From positions 1 through 63,124 of the forward strand of contig NZ_JAQOSQ010000022.1 in the NCBI RefSeq assembly GCF_030068455.1: a DNA stretch of 63,124 bases, in the 5' to 3' direction. Positions 26,592 to 36,439 of the stretch are shown one piece after another. Source of the stretch: Roseofilum casamattae BLCC-M143 (GTDB lineage: Bacteria > Cyanobacteriota > Cyanobacteriia > Cyanobacteriales > Desertifilaceae). A program made the position numbers and the translations under genes. Below the pieces are notes generated by a model. It did no database searches and was not told where the DNA came from. It saw only the letters and a list, made by a program, of their open reading frames with translations. Numbering within the stretch: the first letter of the stretch is position 1; each line of letters starts with the position of its first letter.

Positions 26592-27233
26592 TTAAAGATT
26601 GCGAACTTGTTGGCGAAAGGCTCTGAGGGCAGGACTTCTTCCGATCGCAATACTCTGTGCGATCGCATCGGTCACTAAATTTGCGATCGCCAGTTCCGGA
26701 AATGTCGGACTTTGGGTAACGAGCTGATAGTGTTGCGATCGTAGGACATAGATATTCAGTTTTCCGCTATCCCAAATCCAAAGCTCGGGAACTCCTAAGC
26801 TCGCGTAAGCTTCCAGTTGAGTTTTCGAGGTAACATCGACTTCTATGGCTAAATCTGGGGGAGGATCGATCGATAAATTGACTCGTCGCTTTCCTCGCAT
26901 CTGAGCATGATTGCTAATATAGAAACATTGGTCTGGTTCGAGACCAAACCCCATCTCTTGACGTTTAAACGTGGTTGAGCCGAAACATTCGCAGTCAATT
27001 TCTAGTTCATCCAGCAGAATTTTAACCATATCGCCGATAATTTCTTTATCAACTTCATGTTCTGGAGTAGGCATTCTGATTTCTAAAGTATTGTGGCTGT
27101 AAGCAATACGCGAAGAACGACGTTCTCCCAATTCTTTTAGAATGGCTTCAAACTCAGACCAGTCAATGCGATTAATCCGGATTCGTTGACCGGGAGGAAC
27201 GTCCAGTTGTCGTAATTCCAGAGTAATAGTCAT
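26592..27233 (-). CDS. Uma2 family (DUF820) putative restriction-like endonuclease
   Basis: 213 residues. The PD-(D/E)xK fold signature of Uma2 is visible: PDLAIEVDVTSKT followed by YASLGVPELWIWD. The family is massively expanded in cyanobacteria and its role is not established; suggestions include mobile-DNA functions. A second member lies at 32272. It is downstream of, and in the same direction as, the pmbA gene, with a hairpin repeat between them. Confidence 0.85.
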   Translation of the reverse strand: MTITLELRQLDVPPGQRIRINRIDWSEFEAILKELGERRSSRIAYSHNTLEIRMPTPEHEVDKEIIGDMVKILLDELEIDCECFGSTTFKRQEMGFGLEPDQCFYISNHAQMRGKRRVNLSIDPPPDLAIEVDVTSKTQLEAYASLGVPELWIWDSGKLNIYVLRSQHYQLVTQSPTFPELAIANLVTDAIAQSIAIGRSPALRAFRQQVRNL

Positions 27234-27277
27234 TGGCTATATCCATTAAGAATAGGAATTGGTCTAGCTTCAGATAC

Positions 27278-27314
27278 AGAAACCGGATTCTGAGCGAAAA
27301 TCAATCCGGTTTCT
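27278..27314. repeat. Compact hairpin repeat related to the dispersed AGAAACCGG family
   Basis: A perfect 12-base inverted repeat, AGAAACCGGATT and AATCCGGTTTCT, with a 13-base loop. It follows the end of pmbA on the minus strand and could terminate that transcript. The arms match those of the three longer copies elsewhere in the window. Confidence 0.65.
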
Positions 27315-27342
27315 AGTTAGAGAACGTTCGCGCGATCGCGAA

Positions 27343-28683
27343 TTATTCGCCAGTAATGGAAAGTCCGTCTACCCAGATGCGAGGACAAACACCATCGGGA
27401 ATAATTTCCGGTTCCGGTTCGACATAGACAATGGACTTTAGTACATCTAAGAAGTCTCCAGCAACAGTAGCTGAATCAATCGATGTTCTCTCGCCTTTAT
27501 TGACTAACCAACCATCGAACGGGAGAGAAAACGAACCTTGTAAGGATTGGACTCCAGCATGTAAAGCGTTGAGTTCGTCAATCAGAATAACGTTTTCGCA
27601 TTCTTCCAGCACCCAATTTTTCTCCGCTGCTTTTCCGGGGAAAACATGATAGTAATGGGGACTGACGGTAACTTTTGCGCCGATATTAGCGTGACCGGTA
27701 GGTTCGGCATTTAAGCGTTTTGCCGTTCCCGCACTGTGGATAAAGTTGGTCAGTTTTCCTTCGGTAATAATCGAAACTCGCCGAGTTGGGGTTCCTTCAC
27801 CATCAAAAGCACTTTTACTAATGTTTTCTGGATGCAATTCATCGTCAGCAACCGAGAGCAAGGGCGAGGCAATTTCTGTACCCAATGATTCGCGAGTAGA
27901 TAAGCTTTGGCGATCCAGAATATTTTGCGCGTTAAAGATATTGGAAAAGGCATCAAATAAACTCAAAAATGCCTCGGCGGAAAAGACGACCATGTATTTC
28001 CCGGATTTAACTTTTTCGTAGTTCAGGTGACTGATGGTTTTGTCTTTCGCTTCGTCCAAACATCCTTGAATATCGAGATGGTCTAAACCCAAGCTAATTC
28101 TAACCGAACCAGCGCTCCGGGGTTTCTTTCCTTCTTGCTCGGTTTTGGTATAGAGATAAATGGAAGCATAAGAACCGCCTTCATAGCGCGCCGCACCATC
28201 GCTGTTGAGATAGAAGCGCTCGATATCGCGCTGGGCAATGCCATTATAGGGCACGGATGCGATCGCATCATGAGAGCCGACGAGCTGTTGTTCGGCATCC
28301 ACGAGCTTTTCGATCAAAGTCGAGACCGGCGCTTGCGGCACTTTCTCTACCGTGGTTTCGAGAGGAGATGTCGCTTCTGGGCTAAAGTCGGGAACGTGCT
28401 CCTTCATGCCGAAGAAACTGGCTTCATAGGCAGTTTTTAGAGCTAACTCTAAGCCCTCGGAATCTAGAGAACTGGTGCTCGTAATTCCCATGCGGTTTTC
28501 ATCGTTCCAGACGCGCACGGTGACGCTGGAGCGTTGGGAGGCTTTCACTTTATCCGGTTCGCCACTATCGACTTGCACGCTAGTTTCATCCACGGCGGAA
28601 CCATATATATCGAATTTCTCGATACCGAGTTTTTGCGCGCTTTCTTTTGCCGATGCCGCGAGCGCATCAATTGTTTGTGCCAT
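27343..28683 (-). CDS. pmbA: TldE/PmbA family metalloprotease subunit
   Basis: 446 residues from the ATG at 28683; the frame runs open to 28758 but MAQTIDALAASAKES is the family-like start. PmbA (TldE) lacks the zinc motif and forms a heterodimer with TldD that trims or matures small peptides, including microcins and possibly other modified peptides. The partner TldD gene is immediately upstream in the same direction, 156 bases away, which supports both calls. The gap between them holds a G/C-rich inverted repeat. Confidence 0.88.
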   Translation of the reverse strand: MAQTIDALAASAKESAQKLGIEKFDIYGSAVDETSVQVDSGEPDKVKASQRSSVTVRVWNDENRMGITSTSSLDSEGLELALKTAYEASFFGMKEHVPDFSPEATSPLETTVEKVPQAPVSTLIEKLVDAEQQLVGSHDAIASVPYNGIAQRDIERFYLNSDGAARYEGGSYASIYLYTKTEQEGKKPRSAGSVRISLGLDHLDIQGCLDEAKDKTISHLNYEKVKSGKYMVVFSAEAFLSLFDAFSNIFNAQNILDRQSLSTRESLGTEIASPLLSVADDELHPENISKSAFDGEGTPTRRVSIITEGKLTNFIHSAGTAKRLNAEPTGHANIGAKVTVSPHYYHVFPGKAAEKNWVLEECENVILIDELNALHAGVQSLQGSFSLPFDGWLVNKGERTSIDSATVAGDFLDVLKSIVYVEPEPEIIPDGVCPRIWVDGLSITGE

Positions 28684-28738
28684 CTTAATTTTTCCTTCGT
28701 TTCTATTTGTTTTTGTCGTTGTTATTTGTCGGTGGGTT

Positions 28739-28800
28739 GGGGGCGGGTTTACAAACATATTCCTGAGTGTTGGAGATGGTTGGTTAACCCGCCCCTACAG
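28739..28800. repeat. Inverted repeat GGGCGGGTTTA / TTAACCCGCCCC
   Basis: Between tldD and pmbA, GGGGCGGGTTTA near 28739-28751 is mirrored by TTAACCCGCCCC at 28784-28795, separated by about 32 bases. Sequences of this wording recur between genes in many filamentous cyanobacteria (from memory), so it is probably a dispersed non-coding element. Confidence 0.55.
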
Positions 28801-28839
28801 GTTATTTGGTGGTTTGGTTATTCCCTATTCCCGAAATCC

Positions 28840-30315
28840 CTATCGTCCGCCGACAACGATGGAATCGACTTTGATATGGGGTTGTCCGACGGTGACGTAG
28901 ACGCTGCCGCTGACGGAACCGCAGAATCCAGCGGCTAATCCTAAATCTTGCGAACTCATGGAAATTTTGTGCATGATGTCTTTGGCTTCGCCGATTAAAG
29001 TTGCGCCTTTTAAGGGTTTGCTGACTTTGCCATTTTCAATCAGATAAGCTTCATCAACAGCAAAGTTAAATTCGCCGGTGGGTCCGACGCTACCGCCACC
29101 CATTTTCTTGCAGTAAATTCCTTTATCCACGGAGGCGAATATGTCGTCTAAGCTATAGGCTCCGGGAGCAATATAAGTGTTGCGCATCCGCGACGCCGCA
29201 GCATAGGTATATCCTTGACGGCGACCGCTTCCAGTGCGGGGATGGCCGGTGCGCATGAAGCCAGCGCGGTCGGAGATAAAGTTTTTCAGAATACCGTTTT
29301 CAATTAAAAGCGTCTTTTGCGTCGGCATTCCTTCGTCATCCATGTCGATGGTACCAAATTCTCCATCCGATCGCCCTTCATCCCAAGCGGTAAGATTTTC
29401 ATGTGCGATTTTTTCCCCTTTCATATCCATAAAGGGAGTGGTTTTCTTCTCAATTTGCGTGGTTTCGAGCAGATGACCGCAGGCTTCGTGGAAAATTACA
29501 CCGCCGAACTTATTCGCCATAATGACGGGGTAAGTTCCAGACTCGACATAGTCGGCGTAGAGCATGTTTCCAGCGGCTTCGGCAATTTCGGCGGCATTGG
29601 CGTCGCTATCCCAGTTGCGGAGAAAGCTGGGTTGGCTGGTGCTGCCGATGCGTTGACCGATGGAGGCGCGATCGCTACCATCAGCACAGAGCAAGCTACA
29701 ACCGACAGACTGGGTGAGGCGAATATCTCGCGCAAAGGTTCCATCGCTAGCGGCAACGAGAACTTCTTGCCAGTCGCGGAAATAGACGGCGCGGCGAGAT
29801 TGAATGTGGGAGGCTTTTTGGTTGAGGCGATCGCTCGCTTGCAGTAAAATGTCTCCCATCTCTTGCATGGAACTACAGTTGCCCAACCACAATTCTTTAC
29901 CTTTGGTGCTGGCATAGTCCCGCAGGGGTTCGAGATTAACTTCCGGAATGTAAGATTGAGCGGAAGGCAGGTTAAAGCCGAGAATGAGCAATCCTTTTTC
30001 CAGAGCCGCTTTCAGTCCGGTGAAGGAAAGATCGTTCGTGCTCACGTAGCAGTCTGCTTTCCCTCGGAAGACGCGCACCCCAGCCCCCGTAGAGAGGCGA
30101 GGCGAAATGCTGGTGATGGCATCATCTTCGGCCATGCAACTGATGTAGTTAATCCGCTCGAGGAAAAATTCGATAAAATCTGCACCAGAGGCGCGTCCCC
30201 ATCCTAGGAGCGTCGAGAGCATTGCTTCCCAGCTTTCATCGAAGCGATGTTTCGTCGAGGAATACTCTCGGGTGGAGAGGTCTTGGGATAAGGGAGCTGG
30301 AATTACAAGGGTCAT
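28840..30315 (-). CDS. tldD: TldD family zinc metalloprotease
   Basis: 491 residues from the ATG at 30315; the open frame reaches 30363 but the MTLVIPAPL start is preferred. The zinc motif HExxxH is present in [13 protein letters not shown], the defining site of TldD. TldD and TldE together form a heterodimeric protease with a central chamber that takes unfolded or modified peptides. It is followed by pmbA in the same orientation. Divergent from the acyl-CoA ligase gene, sharing a 174-base intergenic region. Confidence 0.92.
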   Translation of the reverse strand: MTLVIPAPLSQDLSTREYSSTKHRFDESWEAMLSTLLGWGRASGADFIEFFLERINYISCMAEDDAITSISPRLSTGAGVRVFRGKADCYVSTNDLSFTGLKAALEKGLLILGFNLPSAQSYIPEVNLEPLRDYASTKGKELWLGNCSSMQEMGDILLQASDRLNQKASHIQSRRAVYFRDWQEVLVAASDGTFARDIRLTQSVGCSLLCADGSDRASIGQRIGSTSQPSFLRNWDSDANAAEIAEAAGNMLYADYVESGTYPVIMANKFGGVIFHEACGHLLETTQIEKKTTPFMDMKGEKIAHENLTAWDEGRSDGEFGTIDMDDEGMPTQKTLLIENGILKNFISDRAGFMRTGHPRTGSGRRQGYTYAAASRMRNTYIAPGAYSLDDIFASVDKGIYCKKMGGGSVGPTGEFNFAVDEAYLIENGKVSKPLKGATLIGEAKDIMHKISMSSQDLGLAAGFCGSVSGSVYVTVGQPHIKVDSIVVGGR

Positions 30316-30450
30316 AGAAGTCGCTTGCGGTGATAGAGTCAGTAGGTTTTTGCACGATCGCACCTCTCTAGTTTGTCATATTTGCGCGGTTCTGGCTGCT
30401 ATCTCTCGGTCGCGATCGCCGGACTAACCTGCGAAGATATACGCCTTTGA

Positions 30451-30456
30451 TATAAT
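30451..30456 (+). promoter_or_regulatory. Extended -10 promoter for the acyl-CoA ligase gene
   Basis: TGATATAAT ends at 30456, giving an extended -10 element (TG plus TATAAT) about 33 bases ahead of the ATG at 30490. No good -35 box is visible, as expected for extended -10 promoters. Confidence 0.45.
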
Positions 30457-30489
30457 CGGCAGGGTGCGTTATTTTTCCAGAGCATAACC

Positions 30490-32106
30490 ATGGTGACTGA
30501 AGGCGTTTCTTACCACTACCTGACTCCGCAATGTTTTTTAGACCGCAGCGCTCGGGTATTTGCTGACAAAGTTGCGATCGCCTATGGGGAGCAGCAATGG
30601 ACCTATGCACAGTTTGCGACCCGAGTCAACCAATTGGCGAATGCGCTACAAGAATGGGGACTGGAAAAAGGCGATCGCGTGGCGTTTTTGTGTCCGAATA
30701 TTCCGCCACTGATTGAGGCGCATTTTGCGATTCCTTTAGCTGGCGGTATTTTAATTGCGATTAACAGCCGTTTGGCTCCGAAAGATATTGCTTATATTCT
30801 GAATGATTCTGGCGCGCGAGTTTTATGCGTCGATACGGAATTGTCAGCTTTAATTGCACCCATTCGCGAGGAACTTACCCATCTCGAAGCAATTATTAAT
30901 ATCGTTGACGAACAAGCAAATGTATCGGCAGAAAAACTATCGGAACTCGATTACGAAACCTTCCTCGCACAAGGCAGTCCGGAACCCGTTGCCTCTTCCT
31001 TAGACAGCGAAAACGATCCGATTACAATTAACTATACCAGCGGGACTAGCGGTCAACCCAAAGGAGTGGTCTATAGCCATCGCGCCGTTTATCTCAACGC
31101 TATGGGAATGGCTTTAGAAATTGGCATGAATAACCGTAGCGTCTATCTCTGGACGTTGCCCATGTTCCACTGTAACGGTTGGTGTTTTCCCTGGGGAGTG
31201 GTTGCCGTCGGTGGAACTCATATCTGTTTGCGCAAGTTCACTCCGAAAACCGCTTTGTCCTTAATGATGAGCGAAAAAGTGACCCATTTCTGTGGCTCGC
31301 CGACCTTATTAATTATGCTGGCCAACGATCGCACCATCGATCGACTGCAACTCGACAATACTATCACCACCATCGTTGGCGGCGCGCCTCCTTCTCCCAG
31401 CCTCATCGAGAAAATGGAGTCTCTCGGCATTCACCTGATTCACGGTTATGGCTTAACCGAAACCTACGGCCCCCACACCCTTTGTGTATGGCAAGCACCG
31501 TGGAACGATCTATCTCTAGAGGAACAAGCGAAAATCAAGGCCAGACAAGGCGTTGCCACCGTTCATGCCACCCACCTGCGCGTGGTGGATGAAGCCATGA
31601 ATGATGTTCCAGCCGATGGCGAAACCTTGGGAGAAGTGGTGATGCGCGGGAATAACGTCATGCAAGGTTATTTTAACGACCCGGAAGCTACCGAATCTGC
31701 CTGTCGCGGCGGTTGGTTTCACAGTGGAGACCTGGCTGTGATGCATCCCGGAGGATATATCGAACTGCGCGATCGCGCCAAAGATATTATTATTAGCAAA
31801 GGCATGAATATCTCCACCATTGAGATCGAACAAGCCATGTACAAACATCCAGCAGTTTTGGAGGTTGCGGCGATCGCAATTCCCGATAAAGCCAGAGGTG
31901 AAGTCCCGAAAGTTTTCGTCAAGCTAAAGCCAGAGACAACAGCAACAGAAGACGAACTCCTGCAATTTGTCCGCCAGCATTTAGCGCAATTCAAATGGCC
32001 GAAAGCGATCGAATTTACCGACTTACCAAAAACCGCAACCGGGAAAGTGCAAAAGTATTTATTGCGGCAGAACGAATGGGGCGATCGGGATAAACAAATT
32101 AATTAA
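30490..32106 (+). CDS. AMP-binding acyl-CoA synthetase/ligase
   Basis: 538 residues, ANL superfamily. The phosphate-binding loop appears as YTSGTSGQPKGVVYSH, the adenylate-binding motif as GYGLTETYGP, then the hinge region GGWFHSGDLAV and the C-terminal catalytic Lys region PKTATGKVQK. HCNGWCFPWG is typical of the medium/long-chain and benzoate-CoA-like group related to plant acyl-activating enzymes. It activates a carboxylic acid with ATP and CoA; the acid itself is not predictable. The extended -10 promoter about 35 bases upstream suggests its own transcript. Confidence 0.9.
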   Translation: MVTEGVSYHYLTPQCFLDRSARVFADKVAIAYGEQQWTYAQFATRVNQLANALQEWGLEKGDRVAFLCPNIPPLIEAHFAIPLAGGILIAINSRLAPKDIAYILNDSGARVLCVDTELSALIAPIREELTHLEAIINIVDEQANVSAEKLSELDYETFLAQGSPEPVASSLDSENDPITINYTSGTSGQPKGVVYSHRAVYLNAMGMALEIGMNNRSVYLWTLPMFHCNGWCFPWGVVAVGGTHICLRKFTPKTALSLMMSEKVTHFCGSPTLLIMLANDRTIDRLQLDNTITTIVGGAPPSPSLIEKMESLGIHLIHGYGLTETYGPHTLCVWQAPWNDLSLEEQAKIKARQGVATVHATHLRVVDEAMNDVPADGETLGEVVMRGNNVMQGYFNDPEATESACRGGWFHSGDLAVMHPGGYIELRDRAKDIIISKGMNISTIEIEQAMYKHPAVLEVAAIAIPDKARGEVPKVFVKLKPETTATEDELLQFVRQHLAQFKWPKAIEFTDLPKTATGKVQKYLLRQNEWGDRDKQIN

Positions 32107-32271
32107 CCCGATCGATGGTTTACGGAGGTAGAGGATTATTATGTAATTATACAGTAGTTTTGAGAATTTATTGAAGTTGGCTATAATTGTCTAGTGCCAT
32201 TCTTCAATAATCGTTTTTGGGTAATGTACGATTACAGTCTTGGCGAACAAGCAGGCTAGCTTACTAAAGTT

Positions 32272-32874
32272 ATGACACAGCTACGCGATCGTCCAATCGA
32301 TCCCTCACCCAATTCAACCGATAAAACCCTAATTGTCGAACAACGAACCTGGGAACAATTCCAATGGTTGCGCCAAGGATTTGAGGGTACGTCTGGAGTC
32401 CGGTTAGGATATTATCGAGGAACCATTGAAATTGTTATGCCTGGGGAAGAACATGAATTTTTCAAGACCATTATTGGGTTTCTCATTGAATTATTTTTGA
32501 TTGAAAAAGGTATCGATTTAATTCCCGCAGGTTCCATGACTCAGGAAAAGAAAGGACTGGTTTCGCTGCAAGCTGATGAATCTTATTGGATTATTGCGAA
32601 AAAGGAAATTCCCGATTTATCAATTGAGGTTATTTTTACGAGCGGTAACTCGAGTAAACTAGAACGATACCAAGCTTTAGGCGTACCGGAAGTCTGGTTT
32701 TGGGAAGACGGAGTATTTGCTTTATACCACTTACGAGAGGATGGTTACGATCGGATCGAAGCGAGCGAGCTTCCCGGACTCACCGAGCTGAATATCCAAC
32801 TTCTTTCTCAATGCGTATTGCTCGCTCAGACTTCTCGAGTAGAGGCAGTACGTCAATTTCGTCAAGGAATCTAA
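32272..32874 (+). CDS. Uma2 family (DUF820) protein
   Basis: 200 residues. Signature segments LSIEVIFTSGNSSKLERYQA and LGVPEVWFWEDG match the Uma2 nuclease-like fold, with the acidic residue and later positions in place of the strict PD-(D/E)xK set. It is not closely related to the member at 26592. Function unknown. It is convergent with the STAND regulator gene, 37 bases apart. Confidence 0.85.
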   Translation: MTQLRDRPIDPSPNSTDKTLIVEQRTWEQFQWLRQGFEGTSGVRLGYYRGTIEIVMPGEEHEFFKTIIGFLIELFLIEKGIDLIPAGSMTQEKKGLVSLQADESYWIIAKKEIPDLSIEVIFTSGNSSKLERYQALGVPEVWFWEDGVFALYHLREDGYDRIEASELPGLTELNIQLLSQCVLLAQTSRVEAVRQFRQGI

Positions 32875-32911
32875 AGTCTATTGCCAACAATGCAGTATAA
32901 ATCGTCGTTTT

Positions 32912-35308
32912 TCAAGAGTTCATCGACTCGCGCACCCGTGCTATTTGTTTCGGAGCATTGATTTTTTCCCAGAGTGCGATCGCACGGTTAAAGTAATCTT
33001 GACTCTGGACAATATCTCCAGTTTCCTTATAAGTTAACCCCAGTTGATAGTAAGCTTCGGCCAGATCGCATTTTGCTCCCAATTTCTCTAAAATATCGAT
33101 GGATTGAATGTGATAACGAAAGGCAGTTTTCAAATTATTTTGTACGCGATAGAGTTCGGCAATTCCGATAAATGCTTTGCCTTTTACTTGAGGGAAATTA
33201 AGTTGTTCTGCAACGTTTAAAGCTTGTTTATAGTTTGTCATGGCTTCTTTGTTTTGCTTCAGCTCTTTATAAGTTAGTCCTAAAAACAGAAAAGCATATC
33301 CATGTACCCAAGCATTTCTACGAACATCAACTAGTTGAGATTGAGCTTGGTGTATATATTCAAGTGCCTGATTATAGTTGCCAAGTTTAGATTCAAGTAA
33401 TCCCAACAATAATAAATATTCCGTACTGGAGTAAAAAAAGCCAGAAAAACTAACTTCAACTTTGTCTGTGTAATCGAGATGGTCTCTCTTAAACTGCTGA
33501 ACCAATTGAAAAGAGCTTGAGAATGATATTTTTGCTTTTCGGATTTCCAGCATGTCCAACTGGCAAAGACCTATATTGAACTTTCCAAGAGCCAGTATCC
33601 TAGTGATTTTCATTCTTGCTTTGACAGCATGATTATTGTTGGATAAAATAATTTCGGCATTTTTCTCACTTTCCTTGTGATAATTGATTGCCAAGTCAAG
33701 ATTTCCTCTTAGCCATTCAATATCACCAATAATATTATAACATGACATAAGAATATGACTTTGATGAATTTTATATATAACTTCTAAGATATAATTGCTC
33801 ATTTGATTAAGCAAGCCTAATCGATAAAAAGAATTTCCTAAAGGTTCGGCTTGTTGGGCTATATTGTCTCGTTCTTCAACCAAAATTAAACCGGCTAAAT
33901 TAAAATCTTGAATTAAGATATGATGATGATAAGCTTCGATCGCCTGTTGAGCATCTTCAACGGTTTCAACCGACTTCACCCAATCTGTCCAGAATTCGGC
34001 TGCTGTGCGGTTTGCTCGTTCCCACTCTTCACTATCTTGCAACCGTTTTACTGCTTCTTGCCGAATTAAAGGATGTAACTTATACTCTCGATTAACGCGC
34101 TCGACTAAACTGCGATCGCACAAATCCCGAATCGCTTTTACTCCTTCATTCTTGGATACATCCCACAATAAACACAATAACCCTTCTCTGGGAACTGTCG
34201 GCACATCTTGAAAGCGAAAACATCCCATGCGATAGAGCAACTGATAAGCGGTTGGGGAGATATTTTGCAGGCGGTTAAATTGTTCGATAATCAAATTGTC
34301 AATAGCTTGTTCGACAACAACTCCTTCTTGAGTGTGGTGCAATGTCCAGTAGTCGGCGATATCGTTATCGTAATCGGTAGAAATGCGCGATCGCAATATC
34401 TTCATCGCCAACGCATTTCCTTGATACCCTTCATGTATCTCTGCGAAAACTGGAGTACCCGTATCGATCGCTTTCTGCTGAAAATACTCCTGCCATGCTT
34501 CTAAGCTCAAACGCGCTAACGGATAAACCTCAATATCCAAATTCTCGGCAACCGTTTCGCGACTGGTAATTAACGTCAGCGAGCGAACCGCCGAACCCGA
34601 TAACACTCGCAATAACTCCACATAACTGCGATGGTTTTCAATAAATCGTCCTCCTTCAGTTAATGCAGGTTCCAGATTATCCACCAGCACGCCTATTTTG
34701 TCTGACTCTAACTTCGCGCGCAACCGAGCCAAAGATACCAAAAACTCCCGTCCCGGTTCTTCTCCCAAACTGCGTAACTTTTCCTCAACCAAACTTTCCG
34801 CAGAACTAACATTTTGCCGTTCTTTAGCAATATCAAATCGGACAACCGTCTGAAACCGCTGCTGCAAATACTGTTCCGCTAAAACCGTCTTCCCCACTCC
34901 CCCCGGACTGAGAATACAGATACATCTTGCACCCTGTCGAACCAGATTATCGATATCCATTATTGCCTGTTCCCGTCCGACAAAGTTCGGGTTGCTCGTC
35001 GTCTCTTCGTCTCTCTCCAGTTCTGCTCTATCTTCTTCTACTGCTGTCTCGGGAGCAACTAACTCCGGTTTATGCTTGGCGAATAACCTGACTAACTTGT
35101 GTCGTTGTGAAGTCTTATTACTATCGAGATCGTCAGTTAAACTAAAAGCGATACAAAGATTGCGAATATGCTGTCTGACGGTGTTTTTCGTAATGTGTAG
35201 CGAGTCAGCAACCCGATCGTCCTCTGCTCCTGACAAAAATAGGGTTAATACCTCTTTGCGTCTTTCCGTCAGCTTTGCAAACACCCGGTCAAACTGCTCT
35301 TGTTCCAT
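32912..35308 (-). CDS. STAND-type regulator: LuxR-like HTH, NB-ARC ATPase, TPR
   Basis: 798 residues. Residues 1-60 form a LuxR-like helix-turn-helix (TERRKEVLTLFLSGAEDDRV, then SLHITKNTVRQHIRN). FVGRE at about 109 opens an NB-ARC/STAND NTPase with Walker A GGVGKT at 136-141 and a Walker B region IGVLVDNLEPAL. The last 240 or so residues are TPR-like repeats (ALEYIHQAQ, YKQALNVAEQ, YYQLGLTYKETGD). Such proteins sense a ligand through the repeats and switch between monomer and oligomer. Cyanobacteria carry many; some STAND relatives are phage sensors, but the DNA-binding head points to transcription control. It is a stand-alone gene. Confidence 0.88.
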   Translation of the reverse strand: MEQEQFDRVFAKLTERRKEVLTLFLSGAEDDRVADSLHITKNTVRQHIRNLCIAFSLTDDLDSNKTSQRHKLVRLFAKHKPELVAPETAVEEDRAELERDEETTSNPNFVGREQAIMDIDNLVRQGARCICILSPGGVGKTVLAEQYLQQRFQTVVRFDIAKERQNVSSAESLVEEKLRSLGEEPGREFLVSLARLRAKLESDKIGVLVDNLEPALTEGGRFIENHRSYVELLRVLSGSAVRSLTLITSRETVAENLDIEVYPLARLSLEAWQEYFQQKAIDTGTPVFAEIHEGYQGNALAMKILRSRISTDYDNDIADYWTLHHTQEGVVVEQAIDNLIIEQFNRLQNISPTAYQLLYRMGCFRFQDVPTVPREGLLCLLWDVSKNEGVKAIRDLCDRSLVERVNREYKLHPLIRQEAVKRLQDSEEWERANRTAAEFWTDWVKSVETVEDAQQAIEAYHHHILIQDFNLAGLILVEERDNIAQQAEPLGNSFYRLGLLNQMSNYILEVIYKIHQSHILMSCYNIIGDIEWLRGNLDLAINYHKESEKNAEIILSNNNHAVKARMKITRILALGKFNIGLCQLDMLEIRKAKISFSSSFQLVQQFKRDHLDYTDKVEVSFSGFFYSSTEYLLLLGLLESKLGNYNQALEYIHQAQSQLVDVRRNAWVHGYAFLFLGLTYKELKQNKEAMTNYKQALNVAEQLNFPQVKGKAFIGIAELYRVQNNLKTAFRYHIQSIDILEKLGAKCDLAEAYYQLGLTYKETGDIVQSQDYFNRAIALWEKINAPKQIARVRESMNS

Positions 35309-35406
35309 CTATAAACAACTGTTTATTGCTATTGTTTTGCCGTGTAGACAAGACTAACATCTGGCTATGGATCTTTGCAATAACTGTATTTCATAATTAA
35401 GTCACG

Positions 35407-35598
35407 TTGAATTCAAGACTGCGAGGACCAAGTGACATGAAATCCAAGATGAGTCTATTTGAATATCTGCATACCTCGATCTTTACTCTGAGTGTAATTA
35501 CGCAACTCATTAGCCTCAACTTGCAATTCCAGCAACCCAAAATTCCCGAATCTCCATCAACTCCGGTTGCTGTTGTTGCGAAATGCGATCGCATTTGA
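35407..35598 (+). CDS. Possible small protein, unknown
   Basis: 63 codons with a more likely start at the internal ATG near 35437 (MKSKMSLFEYLHTS). It has one moderately hydrophobic helix (FTLSVITQLISLNLQ) and a Pro-rich tail. It lies divergently upstream of the STAND regulator in a 405-base gap that is otherwise without a gene. An overlapping minus-strand frame of similar length exists, so support is weak. Confidence 0.3.
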   Translation: MNSRLRGPSDMKSKMSLFEYLHTSIFTLSVITQLISLNLQFQQPKIPESPSTPVAVVAKCDRI

Positions 35599-35713
35599 AT
35601 GCTCTAGGGAGGTTTGCCGGAAATAGAAGCCTCCTCTTATCATAACTCGATCTACGATCGCATGGAGATCGGCGATCGCACAATTGAGTTAGAATAAATT
35701 GAAAATTCCTGTA

Positions 35714-36055
35714 CTATTGCATATCTAACACAGTTGCCAGAGCTAGATTGAGTTCTGCGATCGCATCCTCTGAGATACGTCCTATCCGTTTAATTAGTCT
35801 TTTTTGAGATACGGAACGAACTTGAAAAGCATCAGCAGCCGATAGTTTACTCAAGCCATTTTCTATACTTGGCTCAATTCTCACCATCCAAGGAACTTGT
35901 GAGAAAACATCGTTCCATCCCGTAACTGGAACAATAACCTTTAAGCGAAGAATGCCAATTTTATCGCTATTGACAATAATACAGGGGCGAGTTTTACCAA
36001 TCTCATCTCCAATCGTTGGATCGGCTTGATACAACCATACTTCACCTCTAAACAT
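35714..36055 (-). CDS. MazF/PemK-family toxin (endoribonuclease)
   Basis: 113 residues from the ATG at 36055. FRGEVWLYQADPTIGDEIGK followed by RPCIIVNSD is the standard MazF opening, and VIVPVTGW follows as in the family. MazF toxins cleave single-stranded mRNA at short motifs when not bound by antitoxin. The start overlaps the end of the upstream antitoxin gene by 8 bases, so the two are translationally coupled. The frame extends to 36124 upstream, but that would double the overlap and lose the family start. Confidence 0.88.
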   Translation of the reverse strand: MFRGEVWLYQADPTIGDEIGKTRPCIIVNSDKIGILRLKVIVPVTGWNDVFSQVPWMVRIEPSIENGLSKLSAADAFQVRSVSQKRLIKRIGRISEDAIAELNLALATVLDMQ

Positions 36056-36281
36056 AATCCTGATATTCGTAAAAATCGCCACAATCGCGATCGGTGAACT
36101 CGGATAAAATACTACCTTCAGCATAGTAAGGAAGCATAACTTGAGCCGCTTCCTCTAAGCTAACTCGTTCCCGATTAACCCTATCTTCGCGTACCAAACT
36201 TAGGGTAAATTCAACGATCTGTAAGCGCTCTGTATTCCCCATCTGTTTGATGGCTGCTAAAATTTGAGAATTGATGGCCAT
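36048..36281 (-). CDS. Putative antitoxin of the MazF pair
   Basis: 77 residues: a helical N-terminus (MAINSQILAAIKQMGNTERL) followed by an acidic C-terminal tail ending DFYEYQDYV, as expected for a peptide that wraps around a MazF toxin. I do not recognise its DNA-binding fold; the family is one of the short helical antitoxins common in cyanobacteria. Identification rests mainly on its position and the 8-base overlap with the toxin gene. Confidence 0.75.
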   Translation of the reverse strand: MAINSQILAAIKQMGNTERLQIVEFTLSLVREDRVNRERVSLEEAAQVMLPYYAEGSILSEFTDRDCGDFYEYQDYV

Positions 36282-36439
36282 CTTAATTCTTGTCGCTCTA
36301 AGCTCATTGGATAATTATACCGCTCTGAGTCAGGATGATGCCGAGCGACCAACCCGAGCTAATGACGATCGCCGGGTTTGCTGCTAATCTAACCCATAGA
36401 CGCGAACTATTCCATCGCGACTAGAACCAGTACGACCCA

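Noticed and set aside
29317-29847. 176-codon plus-strand frame within tldD
   Set aside because: Shadow of the HExxxH protease gene, with no motif of its own.
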